Of a stretch of DNA of 64,000 bases, positions 24,032 to 35,060 are shown one piece after another. The notes beneath the pieces are model-generated. The model searched no databases and had not been told where the DNA came from. It worked only from the letters and a program-made list of their open reading frames with translations. The stretch spans positions 124,001-188,000 of the forward strand of contig JALLLT010000007.1 in the NCBI GenBank assembly GCA_025266875.1, written 5' to 3'. Source of the DNA: Fennellomyces sp. T-0311. Its lineage: Eukaryota > Mucoromycota > Mucoromycetes > Mucorales > Lichtheimiaceae. Position numbers and translations under genes: made by a program. The stretch's first letter is position 1; every line of letters begins with the position of its first letter.

Positions 24032-24643
24032 ATGAGTGACACCGGTGATTCTTCCTCATCCACCAGCAGCGATATGTCCTCTATCAAGAGCAACGACGAG
24101 TACTCTGTCACCAGCGGCAGCTCTAAAAACTCGCCAAGTAACATTGGCGTAAGATCCCCTATCGCAAAAGCCGTTCTACCTTCTCCCGCGGAGGCCACCA
24201 GCGAGTCCAGGAGAGATACGAACGCCGATGAACCACTTCCAAATAGGAACAGTCGTAAGCCTTCCCTCAGTGAACTCAGTCCCTCACCAAACAAGAATGA
24301 CAGCGGGATTGAGATCTCGGTCATGGAGGCTGCTCCAAGTAGTAGTAGCCGTCCTTCAACACTCAATCGCGAATCTCCGATGGACGGTAATAATTCATCG
24401 TCGTCCAATCACGAAAGCAGTGATTCCTCGTCGACAAGCGATGGGAATGAGTCTCGACCTGAGATTACCAGAGATCCCACCCCACCTCCTCCACCATCTA
24501 ATCCATCTGCCGCCGCGCCGCCCCGTTCATACGGGAAAGAAAACGCTCCTCCATCAGGATGGGCTTCATCACGACTACGTCCGCAGGCATCACAACCAGA
24601 ACGACGACTAGCTTTAAGTACACTCCACCCGGATTGGGTATGA
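24032..24643 (+). CDS. Ser/Pro-rich disordered protein, unknown function
   Basis: An open frame of 203 codons from ATG at 24032 to TGA at 24643. The protein is strongly biased: runs of Ser (SSSSTSSDMSS, NNSSSSNHESSDSSSTS), acidic residues and a PPPPPSNPSAAAPP stretch, ending LRPQASQPERRLALSTLHPDW. No folded domain is visible. The last codons GTATGA form a good splice donor at 24638. A phase-compatible coding-like block starts at 24901 after TTTAAG, so the true product may be longer. Conserved bias over 600 nt in one frame against an AT-rich background supports a real gene. Function unknown. Confidence 0.5.
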   Translation: MSDTGDSSSSTSSDMSSIKSNDEYSVTSGSSKNSPSNIGVRSPIAKAVLPSPAEATSESRRDTNADEPLPNRNSRKPSLSELSPSPNKNDSGIEISVMEAAPSSSSRPSTLNRESPMDGNNSSSSNHESSDSSSTSDGNESRPEITRDPTPPPPPSNPSAAAPPRSYGKENAPPSGWASSRLRPQASQPERRLALSTLHPDWV

Positions 24644-24900
24644 AGCTTAGGTATCTCCTTTGATGATTCTACGGAACTTTTGGAAACAATACATTATCTG
24701 TATATGGAATTTCGCACGCTTATACTCATATGAACGAATTAAACATGCAGTATAATGAACTTGATTACGGTGTTAAAGACCAAGATGTTGCTATGAAATG
24801 AGAACATATTATTCCATTATTAATAATACTTAAGCACCCTCGACAACGCTGAAAAAAATTGCTTAGCCGTTCATGTGTGACATAAAAGCTGCGATTTAAG

Positions 24901-25101
24901 ATCTCGCCAGCTCTATCGTGGCTACCGGCGACCAAGGAAATGGTGCTGAAACTGAGACGAAGGATATTTGGTCCATTTAAGAAACTACAGTCGTATTGTC
25001 ATAAATACGATTCACAGGATGTGCTCGAAGCATGCCTCAATAATATTATCCTTTACTGGGATTCAAGCTTACTACTTGAAAGAGTTTGCATCGCGATATG
25101 A
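24901..25101 (+). CDS. Coding-like block, possible second exon of the Ser-rich gene
   Basis: Begins directly after an AG and reads ISPALSWLPATKEMVLKLRR, then a helix-rich stretch with KKLQSYCHKYDSQDVLEACL to TGA at 25099. Joining exon 24032-24637 to this block keeps frame (LHPDW joined to ISPAL) but needs a 263-nt intron, longer than the neighbours' introns. A further coding-like stretch at 25,120-25,230 (IPIEEMDTVLFHLERMGYTC) is in another frame. No family recognised. Confidence 0.3.
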   Translation: MSPALSWLPATKEMVLKLRRRIFGPFKKLQSYCHKYDSQDVLEACLNNIILYWDSSLLLERVCIAI

Positions 25102-25309
25102 CTAATATACACAAAGCTAGAATACCTATAGAAGAGATGGACACCGTGCTATTTCATTTAGAGAGAATGGGATACACATGCTACGTAATACGTTGCGAGT
25201 ACGATACCCACCTGTGCGTCGAGATAATAATATTTGAATACCTTTGTTACTTTCACTCTTACATATGTGCAAGTCATATCGTCACATGCGTGCCATCCAG
25301 GTCATAATC

Positions 25310-26900
25310 TGGAACTAGCCACCAATACTTAAAGAAACAGACGAATCTCCTACATATAATCAGGACAAAAAAAGAATTTATTTCTGTCACAGTTAAGCCT
25401 GCCTTTAGCAATATAATAGTACCACAGTGGTGCCATACTTACTATTTTTCTGAGAAGGCTTAGAATGAATCGCTCATCGTGTAACATAATGCAAAGGGGC
25501 ATTTAACCAACATCAGCCATATTAACAATGCTCAGGTACTCCTGCTAGGCTAAAATGAGCCCAAAAATTGTTAGTATAGCTGTGATACAGTGTAAATAGA
25601 TGCGCCGCATAATTTGTGGCAAATCACATGTATAAATAAGGCAACAAATGCATCTAATTCCATGAAAAGAAACTTTTCTACTCGTCCTACGAGAAGATAG
25701 GCTGTAAGGACTAAGCCCAAGATCATGGAACGCCAGTAGCTCAAGGTTTGCACATACATACTATTGCCGTTTTAGCACGTTTGAGAATACCTCATACATA
25801 AGTGATCTACTGTAAAACCATTGAAAATACAAATAAAGGACCAGATCAAAAAAAAAAATCATACACCCTGGCTGTTCTAGAATAATCTATATGGGCATCT
25901 TGTGATTCAATACTTCTTCCTTTCAAATGCACTTTCGTGAGTGGCGAATGTGTTGTAAGAATTAAAGAGTAAAGAGAAACGATCACCTGAAAAATTCACT
26001 CACACTGGCACAATTACCATGTGTAGGACCAACTGTGTGTCACCTTTCGTTTAGCTTCTAAAATTACAACTATCTTTCCACTGATGGTTAGAAGACTTGC
26101 ATATAGTGTAGCATTAGAAATACTTAAGTGCAACCGATACGAGGGATCAGCCTAGAATCATCCAATCTGCATACTTTATTGGATGGTTTGAACATTCGCT
26201 CTGCTATAAAAGAAATCCGGGAAGTAAGAGCAATTTCTTAGCCACTTACAGAAGTCCTAGTTTACCCATAATTCGGCATCTGTTGGCGCAGTCGTTGGCT
26301 TGAACAACGAGTAAGTAACACACATTTTGTGAATTCAACAGATCAGGGATCAAAAATCGCACGAACATTGACTCCTCCAGAAGTGAAATAGCAGTGATCA
26401 CTAAGCCGTCGTCATACCTTGTACATAACAAGTTAGCAGCTCAGCATGTCCAAATTTGGATGCTCTGATCCGTCATGTACACTGCTTGAATTCATGGGCG
26501 TCCTTCATTATTTTGTCCTTGATGACGTCCACAGATTTCATTTGGCCTTGGCATTCTCTACGCACTTGCAAGTAAGTCACTTTGATTGCAGTGATTGGTA
26601 TAGATACTAATGACAGTGCGAATCATCGGCTGTATTGTTAAAATAATGGTACGCATAAAAGCTAAAACGTTTAATGAGATAGAATAAGCGTAAAGTAAAA
26701 TAACTGCAGTATGTTTAAAAATAGCTCGAAATACATTTCACAGTCTTTACCGCAAATGCTCAGTTGAATCGGCTGGTATATTACTATCGTGACATCATGC
26801 GGACGCAGAACTTAAAATCCAATTTCCAAAATGAGGGTCCCGAGAAAATTGCCAACTGTATAAATAAGGTAGCTTGGCATTACTTGTATTCTTCATTTTA
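25310..26900. other. Gene-free AT-rich region
   Basis: Only short frames without domains. The last part is presumably the promoter of the small CYSTM gene starting at 26915. Confidence 0.45.
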
Positions 26901-26914
26901 CACAGCTTTTCGTT

Positions 26915-27325
26915 ATGTCTCCAAGGTAATGATCCGAATTGCTTTAGAACGAAACGGCGTAATTTAACCTACTTGCTTATGTAGTCAACAACAACCAGAA
27001 CAACCCCAGGTCCAAGAGCAACATGAAATGGTTGCCACGGCAGCATATCCTACAACAGAGACAATGAATACAAACGACCCTGAGAAATCAAGACAGAGAG
27101 GTATGAATTTGTTTGAGTATCTTTTGATCTCCTATCTAAGCAATACTTGCATCATGACCTGTAGAACAAGAGGAGCAATCGATAATGCTTCGGTAAGTAT
27201 CACCATACATTTGGAGCGTGTTATAATGGTGATCTGATAAATCAATGAATTGCGTTAGACTGCGAGGTGGCTGTGGGTGCATTACCGGTTGCTTAGCGGG
27301 TATGTGCTGCTGCTCATTATGCTAG
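26915..27325 (+). CDS. CYSTM-type cysteine-rich transmembrane miniprotein
   Basis: Four exons (26915-26925, 26985-27100, 27165-27192, 27259-27325) give 73 aa. The N-terminus is Gln/Glu-rich and hydrophilic (MSPSQQQPEQPQVQEQHE). The C-terminus is the cysteine-rich membrane module RGGCGCITGCLAGMCCCSLC, ending at TAG. The CYSTM module, a tail-anchored Cys-rich segment, is widespread in fungi and plants and linked in some members to stress tolerance. The role of this one is inference. All three introns have GT-AG ends and keep frame. The first coding exon is only 11 nt. The gene is easily missed because no exon is long, but the terminal motif is distinctive. Confidence 0.78.
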
Positions 27326-27642
27326 GTATGTTACTATTACCAGTCATTGCCCTATGAACGCATAAGATGGGAGACATTGTTTCTAACATTGCGTATATTC
27401 TCTATAGTCATGACTTTGCTCTCGGGTTTTGTTGTAAGCGTCTATTTTTCTCAATTGGTCATGCGTTGTATAGAAACTAACCGATCGCTATAGATCAAAT
27501 GCCACAAACGGTTTCCGTCCGTTTATCACATGTATCCAATTATCCTAACGGAAGACCTTGGCGGATTCGGAATAACTATCCGGTTGCCAAGATGGAGGAA
27601 AACACCGCTACGTACATATATCCTATCACATTATATAATTTG

Positions 27643-28020
27643 TCAACCAATAAACGTATAAAGCAGTAACAAAGTATCGTTGGCAGGGTGGCAAATTGGA
27701 ATTTCTTCATGTGTCACAGGCCATCGTTCCAATGGTATACCTGGATCTGGATCCATGACAGGAATGGTGTTGCTTGGCAACTCTAATTTTTGTTTAGTGT
27801 TTGCGTCTCAATGGCTGCTGCTGAATCACAAACACGTTCTTCAGAATTGAGGCACCAGCTACACAGTTCCCATGTCGTGCCACATAGTGTTTGAGGACGT
27901 GATACCTGTGATCCTGTGAACGCATAAACTGCACGCCAAGTTCCCGGGGAACCCAAAAATAACTAGGGCGAAAGTGGGCATCTGGAGACCACGGGTACTG
28001 GAAGGCAAACGCATGAATAT
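27643..28020 (-). pseudogene. Frameshifted unidentified ORF
   Basis: On the minus strand an open frame reads HAFAFQYPWSPDAHF, SYFWVPRELGVQFMRSQDHR, YHVLKHYVARHGNCVAG and FVIQQQPLRRKH, then TAA at about 27,800. One base out of frame it continues without a gap as KLELPSNTIPVMDPDPG and LERWPVTHEEIPICHPAND to a TGA at 27643. Both halves have coding character, so a single-base indel in one ancestral gene is the simplest reading. A sequencing error is possible. No family was recognised and no start codon is evident. It is head-to-head with MED18 and only about 65 bp from its ATG. Confidence 0.45.
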
Positions 28021-28084
28021 CTTTTTCCGGAAAGCGGCACCTTAAAAAACGTTGCTTCTTTCGATTTGAACGCGAAGAATCGTA

Positions 28085-28976
28085 ATGGCGACGTACGAAT
28101 GCAGCTTACAAGGACTGATTGTCGGATCAGCAGAAAAAGACACCGTATTGCAACGACTTTTGGGAATCTGTGGCAACGATTCCAAGATCGATCTTTTTCA
28201 GCACGAGATTGTCTTTTCACCAACGGGTAACAAAGACACATTGCCCCCATTTTCGTGAGCCGTTAACGAATTAGTTCATGTTAGTACAAACACCTGTGGG
28301 ACCTGCACGCAATGACGATGTTGTTCTGCGACTTCAATCGAGAATCGCCACTGAGGAAGAAAAGAGCTTGAAGAATCGACAGTGGTACCTCTGCATGCAA
28401 GGTCATCCAGAGCCACAGCGCGGACGAACAGTGTCAGTGCGCCCACACGTACGCGTAGAGCTTAGTGGTGATGTGTTTCGATTTATGAAGTCGCTTGGGT
28501 ACAGGTAAAAAAAAACGACTTGCTTGCTATAAAAGAAATGCACGTGTTAATGGTGCCATTCAGTTATTCTTTTGAAGTTGTGCGTAAAGGGTACCTGCTT
28601 GCTTATGAAAGGTTGTTACGGATCACAGTGAGCCAAGTCTACAAGGTACAATTACTTGGCGACCGTTTCCTAGGTTATAGCTCGTACTGAATCCGGGTTT
28701 TCCGTAGCTGAAAACAAAAGTCGACATATCAAGCGCGGTGCTAGTGGATGAGGAAGTGTGGATGATAGAAGTAAACTCGACCCCGGTTGCTCAAGAGCAG
28801 GTGAATCAAATGGCGGAGCAGTTGAACAAGTTTAAGCAGCTGCTAAATGGGTATGCCGATAACGAGATGGGTACGGGATCCAAATGTAATGACGTTGGTT
28901 TTTCGTGTCATGCAGAGTTGTGGACTTGGAATATGTGGACACAAGAGCCTTACAAAACAAAATTCACTACACATAA
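28085..28976 (+). CDS. MED18: Mediator of RNA polymerase II transcription subunit 18
   Basis: Five exons (28085-28226, 28285-28504, 28564-28645, 28708-28850, 28916-28976) give 215 aa, the usual MED18 size. Blocks in family order: YECSLQGLIVGSAEKDTVLQ with LLGICG and HEIVFSPT; then RQWYLCMQGHPEP; FRFMKSLGYRYSFEVVRKGY; ITVSQVYK; EEVWMIEVNST; and the C-terminus VVDLEYVDTRALQNKIHYT. MED18 forms a beta-barrel heterodimer with MED20 in the Mediator head module and contacts MED8 and Pol II. The last intron must be removed: reading through gives over 100 unrelated residues, whereas splicing yields the expected ending. The second exon uses the acceptor at 28284 to keep frame. Confidence 0.92.
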
Positions 28977-29422
28977 CCATTGCATACCCTCGACCTACAT
29001 CGACGCTTGTACAAAGAATCTTACACGCATTGAATATCATAATATTTCTCGTTCGATTATTATTTCATTCACTGGAATCCGCAGTTACAATTTTAAAGTG
29101 TATTTAAAGCGCTACCAATGCAGCAATATGCTTCGCGATCCGCAGCACATGTTCCGCAGTATTCCGCCACAGGACAATCAATACTCCTTTCGCTTGCATG
29201 AACCTGAAATAGTCAATTGCATTCGGCGCGATGGCTCAAAATAGGAAGAGGTGCCAGATTATTGTAACAACCGCTCTGTTCATGGCAACACACTGCGCCA
29301 CACCCAGACAACCTTTTATAATGGCGTCCACTTTTAGTTTTCTTTTTGTACCAAAAGCCGCCACCATTCCTCAAACGGCCCAGCTACATTCTTTCCCAAA
29401 CCCTACTCGACATCTTCCCAAG

Positions 29423-31112
29423 ATGGATGAAAAAGCTGTCATCAACCATATCCCGTTACTTTTGCAACTACCAGCGGAGCTGCTTAGCGAAATAATCATT
29501 CTCCTTCCTGTACATGACCGCTTTATCTTCCGAGCAACTTGCAGGACAATGATGGATCATTTTCAACTTTTCCCCTTTTGCATGTGGCACGAGCTGCGAT
29601 TGAAAGATGAAATGATACCTCGGTTTTTGTCGATGATGGCCGAGAACAGGGCGAGAAGACGGATCCTCCGCAAACACAGCCGTCATATCAGCATCAACTT
29701 TTCTTCAGCTTCGGATTCAATTCCCATGATGGACGCATTGACTATCGGTCGATGGCACCGTATCGAGTCTATCAGTAAGCATATTTGTTTATCAATGTCA
29801 CACATGTTTTAGTTGACATGACGAACTAGATATGGTCAATCCTACTGGGTGTGCCTCTAAGTTCATCCAGTTGATCAGGAACCACCATGCTTATTTGAAA
29901 TCTATACGCATATCAAAAGGCGACATTTTTGCAAGCGGCTACTTTGCAGAAATTTTTAGCACCTGTTTGGAACTAGAGCAGTTTCATTATATCGGTGGAC
30001 GGGGCGCCAGTCGTGTCAGTCCAGCTGACAATTATATCATCACTCACCCGTTTCGACTTACCTCATTGCATCTGGATTTTGCATTCGATTTGGAAATTAT
30101 CTTTATTGCGCAGATCCTGCAGCACTGTCCCAAACTGGTGGATTTGGAGATGCTCTCTGATACCGATCACGATGACCGCCAGCTGCTCGAAATTATCCAT
30201 ACGCATTGTCCCAAGCTTACTAATTTCAAATATCTGCGACGACGAGGCGTGTTTCGTCAAGGGAAACAGAATCAAATGCAATTTTTCGGCAAGAATGTCA
30301 ACTTCCATGTTCGTTCACGAATCTATATGACCGAAGAAGACTTATTCCTGACACCGTGGATTCACAAGTTCCATATGAGTATCGAGAATCTGAACACCTC
30401 CATCTGCCTGTTAAAGCCCCACAAGGATTCGTTCCAGCAGCTGTCGTCCGTTCAATACCCCCAGTTACGAATCTTGGATCTTCATTGCATTTGTGACAAC
30501 CACAACCGACAGTACTCCTCTACTCAATTATCCGCCTTCCTGGAAGCGTGCCCGGCTCTCGAAGAATTATGTCTGCTTGGCTTGGATTCAATCAATGACA
30601 CCGTTCTCAAGTCCATTGGCAAGCTCCCTCAACTGTATCTTTTGGCACTTGAACTCGGTGATGGTAGTATGGTGACCCCTCAAGGCATTCGCTGGTTATT
30701 TGCAACAACGACGTCACTCAAAATTCTCAACCTTGGAGGTTCCAATCCATACTTCACCAACCAACATCTTTATGCAGTGGCTCAATACAAGCGTCTTACA
30801 GAGTTTAGCGTGTCAACATTTTCGAGCCAGCTCACCACGTTTGGAGTGCACAAGTTTGTAAACCTAATTCGGGATACCGATATCGAGTACCTTTTGTTGG
30901 GACGACTGCATGATTTGGATAAGCAAACTATCCTTGCATTTGCACAACTTCAGAAGCTGAAAAATCTAGAAATTGGTGTGTTTACGAGAAGTACCCAAAG
31001 TCGTATCGTTTATGATCTTTTTGAAGCACGCACCAGTGATCATACCCTTACTGTAAATTATTTAAATGGACCCACTCCTGAATTCATGACAAGTGCTGTA
31101 GATTACTATTAA
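29423..31112 (+). CDS. F-box / leucine-rich-repeat protein
   Basis: Two exons (29423-29774 and 29830-31112; 55-nt intron) give 544 aa. The F-box is near the start: LLQLPAELLSEIIILLPVHD with FRATCRTMM (about residues 12-45). LRR units follow: CPKLVDLEMLSD, CPKLTNFKYL, YPQLRILDLHC, CPALEELCLLG, LPQLYLLALEL, TTSLKILNLGG, LQKLKNLEIG. It is a likely SCF substrate receptor, as for the larger paralogue at 19-21 kb, but without TPRs. ATG 29423 (MDEKAVINHIPLLL) is preferred over the in-frame ATG at 29231. The latter would add 64 residues of low complexity and overlap sequence that looks like a pyrimidine-rich leader just downstream of MED18. Confidence 0.85.
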
Positions 31113-31139
31113 ACAATGTACAAAGGACAATAAAAGTTA

Positions 31140-31740
31140 AGATGTATATATATGTAGTTAAGGGGGGACGCAGATTGACCGGTGTGATCTCTCCGGAGAT
31201 GCTAGATAGGCCAACTAGATTTTGCTTCTTCACTGGTTTTTACGCATATTTTCAACCTCTTTTTCAAGATCAGCATGCCAAAAACGTCTTACGGTCAATA
31301 GAGACTCTCAATGAACGCTGTCATTCTACTTTCAGTATTTGGAAACAAACCATGAAATAAGCTTTCTTCGATAGTAAATAATACCTTTTCTGCTTACGAG
31401 TGCGCTTGGGACGAGTAGCAGGTTTAGCGCGCTTATTAGAAGGGCATGTGGAAATAGCGGCATTGGACGCACTGAGAACGGTATAAATTAACTGTTTCTG
31501 GTATGCCTTAGAAATGGATCATCCATTTGCATCCAACCTTGAAGCAGAGTTTCTTGCCGAGCATTTGCGAGAATTAGTCGCATTTTGTTTTTGAGTTTGA
31601 TTAATGGCGAGGATGAATTAAGCGTAAAAAGTTTTATCTAGCAAAAAATCTTCTCAACTGGCCAAAATGGTTCCAACTAGCAAAAATTTCCCAACTAGCA
31701 AAAATTAGAGCTCAACTTTGAACCCCCTAGTAACTTGTCT
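31140..31740. other. No supported gene; weak basic minus-strand block
   Basis: A minus-strand block at about 31,490-31,390 reads SNKRAKPATRPKRTRKQKR, like a nuclear-localisation tail, but is isolated. Around 31,640-31,705 the motif CAACTAGCAAAAATT occurs as short direct repeats. Confidence 0.3.
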
Positions 31741-31744
31741 ACAC

Positions 31745-32055
31745 AAGTTAAGGATTACGGATATGAACGGATGGGATAAACTCAACAGGACATGAAGTTG
31801 ATTCGAATATAGCGATGCGATCATTACACCACAAGGCGGATGTCAAAGACACCATCAGATTCGCGTGATTAGAACGAAGGAAAGTATCATATCCGTCTTC
31901 CATCTATTCAGGTAGTTATGAAGACGAAACATTATCTAAACTGTCATCGTTGATTCGTTACACAAAAAGATATAAAAACATGAAGCATTGCACTTAATAA
32001 AGCATATCCTAGCCTCTTTTATTCTTTTTACCATTTGATCCACCTCACCTCGCAT
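31745..32055 (+). repeat. Dispersed LTR-like repeat, copy A
   Basis: This segment matches the reverse complement of about 57,690-58,022 over some 270-310 bp, with many shared 12-20 bp runs (for example GATAAACTCAACAGGACATG and ACACAAAAAGATATAAAA). It contains a TATA-like box (GATATAAAAACATG) and a downstream AATAAAG, in the order expected of an LTR promoter and polyadenylation signal. No internal retrotransposon genes lie next to either copy, so these may be solo LTRs. Ends are not defined well enough to call target duplications. Confidence 0.7.
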
Positions 32056-32376
32056 TACTGCATGTGACCAAGTCTTTCAATTATCACATCTCGGACAAGG
32101 CTTCAGCTCTTGCCGTGGTTTCCTTACGAGGCTGTCTCCAAAGAATACCAAACGTGATTCCGTCGGTGTTTAAGTAGTATCAGTCTTCTTAGACGCGGGG
32201 TAGCTCTGATTTGAAGACCCTGTTTGTACTATGCATACTTCCCTTCCAATTGACTATCACCTTGTGCACATTCCTGTTCCAAGCTAGCGCCTATATGGAT
32301 ATTAAAGTATTTCTCTAATCAATATGTAAAGGGCGTGAAAAAGGCATTTGAGGTGGTCGTAATTAAATTACTCCTA

Positions 32377-32548
32377 CAGTGGCCGCTTTATATAAGGATA
32401 TGATGGTGCAGCCCAAACTTTATCGTTACGTCAAAATATCGTTATATAAAATGGGCTTTGGCAGTGATTACCGTTTTGGTGCATCGAAAATTGTATCGTT
32501 ATATAGAATTATCGTTATATAAAATATCATTATATGAAGCGGGCACTG
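32377..32548. mobile_element. pogo-type MITE, 172 bp
   Basis: Flanked by TA on both sides (32375-32376 and 32549-32550). Ends are inverted repeats: CAGTGGCCGCTTTATATAA on the left and the complement of CAGTGCCCGCTTCATATAA on the right. The interior repeats the motif ATCGTTATATA several times. No coding capacity. The CAGTG termini and TA target link it to the same transposase type as the elements at 14292 and 35339. Confidence 0.8.
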
Positions 32549-32796
32549 TACATAAACATAATATGACTACTTGTGTAGATAGCTCCTACGTATACCTGAG
32601 TTGACTACATTATTGCAACCGAGTAAGCAACCAAAATGCTTTTATGAAGCCAAAAGGTTATGTTGCACACAAATCAGAATGATATATTTGATACGTATCA
32701 TACTGTGATGGTTTAGATCAGAGAATACGGTGAGACAAGATATTATGAATGGTTTGGTTTATAAATGAAAAAAAAAATAACGGAAAGAATTACATC

Positions 32797-35060
32797 TCAC
32801 TTCTCTGCGTCATCGTCCTGGTCCTCTTCCTGCATTACTGTGTCGTAGGACTCGACGAGATAATATCCTCTAACCGCCTTACATTCCTTTTCGAGGTTGG
32901 AGGCGAAACAACGGCGAGAATTTGCCAAGAACATATGCTACATCCATAGTTAGTCTTAATGAAAACGAGATACTGGCACTGCGAAAGGAAAAAAAGGGTT
33001 GGAGGTTTTTGCCAGTTGTAACACAACAGCAGACCGAGTTAACATCTTGGAGTTCAGAGAAATCCATATGCCTATCAGGATTACACTTATGCTAGCAAAA
33101 ACGTCCTACCTTTTAGTTTACTTACTCGCATTGTTACAAGTGCTTCAAATGTATTGCCAAGGCAGTCGAAATCGTGTCTATCTCTTGGGAGGTAGAAAAT
33201 AGACAACGGTATGAGGCGATACGTTGCTTGATACATCAGATCCATCACAAAGATGGTGCACCGAAAGCCTACATTTATGGGTTAAGATACCGGATTATTC
33301 CATATTTAACTCACCTTCGATCAACACGCCGATGACCGTGATCTCCTTATCATCAATACCATCCTTTACCATCTTGTCAAGCGCGTCCTTCATTTCATTT
33401 CCAAGTTTTACAAGATCAGGACGGCTGCCATTCTTGACTTTGTGCGGTGGCTTGATTTCGACAATAAGCAAACCTTGGCTAGGCATCATGCCGCATTCAA
33501 AGTTCACTGACAAATCAGAAAATCCGCCATTTTTCTTTGTTCTTTTGGACCCGTAGGCCTCGCCATCAGTACTATACTCATAAAAGAATGTTAAAACCAT
33601 ATAAGTTTCGGTTGATTTACTTATACTTTACCCCTTGAGTCTTGTCAGCTCTGTTTCTTCTAAAAATGGGAGTATAAATGGGTGTACTGTTGATATGGAG
33701 AACGTGCTTTCATTGGCATCTGATTTCTTTGCAGATGTTGGCGAGTATGTCCGTGTGCTGTGGAGAAAGATAGATGCATAAATAAACAGATCCAGGACAT
33801 AAACAGGTACATACATGTTTCGCAATGCCTCGCAAATATACTCGTTGGTAATGATATTTACTGTCGAGGTACAGTCAGCGAATTTCCTTTTACCAGCCTA
33901 TATTCCTTCCTTAGTATAATAGTACTTTCATACAGTAAATAATTGCTACCTTCGCAAATTTGAGCAAAGCGGCTTCCGTTGCATCTGAAAGCTGCTGGAG
34001 TGGATATCGGCTGTTGCATTCATCGACCATTGCTTGCCAGGTATTATCGTCAAAGCCGTACATAAGTTCTGAGCTAGGGTACACAGAATTGAGTCCATCA
34101 ATTACAAAAATGCAATTGATAGCCCTAGAAGGTTTATATCAGATCAGAGTTTGCTATCCAGGTATTTGTTCGCTTAATTCCAGCCGGAAATAAGTCACTT
34201 TTGGAAAGCGAATAAACCAAGAAAACAAGTATACTTACAGCTCTTCCTGGTATGTTGTCAATGTGCCCCTCTGTGCTCTTTCGATGACCCCCGCACGGAA
34301 CTTCAGCAGGGCCACCGTGATTTCGTTTTCATTTACAACCCACTATGTGAGAATTTAATCAATACCAGGAACCACTTGCTTAATAATAAGTTTATTACCT
34401 TGTCGGTGTTCGGGCCAAGCTGGATTACCTGCGATCCTTTTCCAGAAAGAAAATTCGTGATTTTTCTTCGCTGATGCGGTTGTTAGATTTATATAAGCTT
34501 TATTAGAAATACTTACCCGTTTATTGGTACTATCGGTACTTGCACTATTGCTACTGCTGGCTTGGGGGATGGTGGATGACGATGTCACTGAATGCGATCG
34601 CTTCTTAGACGACGATGACTGTAACATAGCAACTAGCCGCATCAGTTTTCTAGTCGTCATATTAAAGTGAATATTTTACCTTTGCTGCCGTCACCTGATT
34701 TTATATAAAAGAAAATAAGTAACTGTTTAATCTTGATCTGCCGTTGAACATCTCTCTCCCAATTCCCTCAATTAAATACCTGTAACTTGATCGCCTTCCA
34801 ATCAGGCTGTTCCTTGCTTGTGTTCTAAATACCGTCCTTCAGAAATCCAAATAAACAGATAAAATATAGCATACCTGGACACTAAGCTCTTCAACAATCT
34901 TCGAAAACTTCATCATCCAGAAACCTTTTATATCACTTTCACCGCTACTGTTGTTCACGATGAATTCCGGAGCATAATGATGGAAGTTTTTCAAGGAAGG
35001 CGCGTCATTTTCTTGTTCAAGGTAGGATCTGAATTCTAAATCGTCGATGAAGGACTTCAT
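32797..35060 (-). CDS. Mucoromycota family protein with PD-(D/E)XK-like motif, unknown function
   Basis: A minus-strand gene of about eleven short exons, roughly 450 aa. It starts MKSFIDDLEFRSYLEQENDA and runs through FWMMKFSKIVEELSVQ, a tiny VTAAK exon, a Ser-rich basic linker (SSSKKRSHSVTSSS), WVVNENEITVALLKFRAGV, IFVIDGLNSVYPSSELMYG, and FSDLSVNFECGM. Then come GLLIVEIKPPHKVKNGSRPD, LVKLGNEMKDALDKMV and ITVIGVLIEG. The C-terminus is FRCTIFVMDL... YRLIPLSIFYLPRDRHDF and an acidic end VMQEEDQDDDAEK. The order D-(n)-E-x-K (SDLSV...VEIKPP) resembles a PD-(D/E)XK nuclease core. That is inference from one motif. I recall similar multi-copy proteins in Mucorales, without known function. Several splice sites were chosen to keep frame and may be off by a few bases. 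Confidence 0.65.

Noticed and set aside
28851..29222. Read-through extension of the last MED18 frame by over 100 residues
   Set aside because: Splicing a GTATGC...TGCAG intron (28851-28915) yields the expected MED18 C-terminus VVDLEYVDTRALQNKIHYT. The read-through sequence has no such similarity.
29231..29422. Earlier in-frame ATG for the F-box gene
   Set aside because: The added 64 residues are low complexity and overlap a pyrimidine-rich leader. MDEKAVINHI just before the F-box is the better start.
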